Assembly: GCA_005656395.1 (NCBI GenBank)
Contig: SRSI01000077.1
Coordinates: forward strand, 1,853,206-1,917,205
Length of the DNA: 64,000 nt
Origin: Strongyloides papillosus
Taxonomy: Eukaryota; Nematoda; Chromadorea; Rhabditida; Strongyloididae
Reading direction: 5' to 3'
The position numbers were made by a program, and so were the translations under genes. Position 1 is the stretch's first letter. Each line of letters opens with the position of its first letter. The notes beneath the pieces are model-generated. The model saw nothing but the letters and a program-made list of their open reading frames with translations, was not told the origin of the DNA and did no database searches. This document shows positions 63,688 through 64,000 of the stretch, piece by piece.

Positions 63688-64000
63688 TTACCATCCACTA
63701 GCTTGCTTCATTTGAGAATAATAAGGATTATTAACAGCTTGATAATTTTGTGTTGCTGTTGGGTTAAATGTGGCAAATGCAAAACCTTGTTGTGCATACA
63801 TTTGTTGTTGATTATGATATTGTGAATACAATTGATTAGTTTTATTGAGATCACTAAGTCCAAGTTGATCAAATGATCCGTTCATTGAATTTAATATGAG
63901 TGAGTCATTCATCTGATTATTATTTTCTCCTGATGTTTCACTTTTAATTTCTTCTTTTGCATTTCCTAAAATACCTAAGCTTTCTCTATTTTGGTGTGCA
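63688..64000 (-). CDS. Unidentified gene, C-terminal part
   Basis: The minus-strand frame is open from the right edge to a TAA at 63688-63690, so the N-terminus lies outside the window. The visible about 103 residues contain a sumoylation-like site EEIKSE, then Asn/Gln/Tyr-rich sequence (LYSQYHNQQQMYAQQGFAFA and on) ending SQMKQASGW. Such Q/N/Y-rich tails are common at the C-termini of developmental transcription factors, and the long empty flank would suit such a gene, but no DNA-binding domain is visible and I do not recognise the family. Codon use and lack of stops support real coding sequence. Confidence 0.65.
   Translation of the reverse strand, partial: AHQNRESLGILGNAKEEIKSETSGENNNQMNDSLILNSMNGSFDQLGLSDLNKTNQLYSQYHNQQQMYAQQGFAFATFNPTATQNYQAVNNPYYSQMKQASGW

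Overview
The window is a piece of a very AT-rich nematode nuclear genome. Nematode-restricted families are present (DB domain, ground-like domain, a DAF-7-like TGF-beta ligand, FMRFamide-like and W(X6)Wamide neuropeptide precursors). Genes carry few introns of about 40-60 bp with GTAAGT-type donors and TTTTAG/TTTCAG acceptors, and codon use is strongly A/T-biased. This matches Strongyloides or a close relative; the species cannot be told from the sequence.

Layout. 1-16 kb is gene-dense: the 3' end of a RIG-I-like (Dicer-related) helicase (+), a bestrophin (-), a secreted class-2 lipase (+), a secreted DB-domain protein (-), a ground-like protein (-), a DAF-7-like TGF-beta ligand (-), an SLC26/SulP anion transporter (+) and a secreted class-3 lipase (-). 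At 17.0-18.6 kb lies a foldback element: two inverted arms of about 400 bp, ends CACACCG, and a 4-bp AGAA target duplication. 19.8-22.2 kb has ATG-18/WIPI and GET1/WRB, both on the minus strand. 23.9-27.9 kb is abl-1 (SH3-SH2-kinase-F-actin-binding domain). 27.9-35.4 kb is a gene desert. 35.4-37.2 kb is a metallo-beta-lactamase-fold protein, followed by a possible second inverted-repeat element. 42.1-48.0 kb is the CAPON/NOS1AP homologue dyc-1. 50.4-57.2 kb holds a flp-19-like neuropeptide, TDP2, TAF2 and a second neuropeptide precursor with the W(X6)Wamide signature. 57.2-63.7 kb is another desert, and the window ends in the 3' end of an unidentified minus-strand gene.

The most important feature for a user of this sequence is the distribution of frame breaks. 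Every gene between 1 and 23 kb reconstructs cleanly with canonical introns and no frame break. The abl-1 kinase has one single-base loss, TAF2 has at least three frame changes, and dyc-1 has about a dozen. Many can be explained by one missing base, often at a mononucleotide run, while splice sites and flanking protein similarity are kept. This pattern favours assembly or base-calling error over gene decay, but it should be tested.

Biologically notable points are an FSRG instead of FRRG phosphoinositide motif in ATG-18, a CCPG sequence where ABL kinases have TAPE, a degenerate helicase motif VI in the RIG-I-like protein, an RYamide ending on flp-19-type peptides, and the foldback element. The genes do not form a single pathway. 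Small local groupings are secreted/gut-type products (two lipases, DB, ground-like) and neuronal genes (dyc-1, two neuropeptides).
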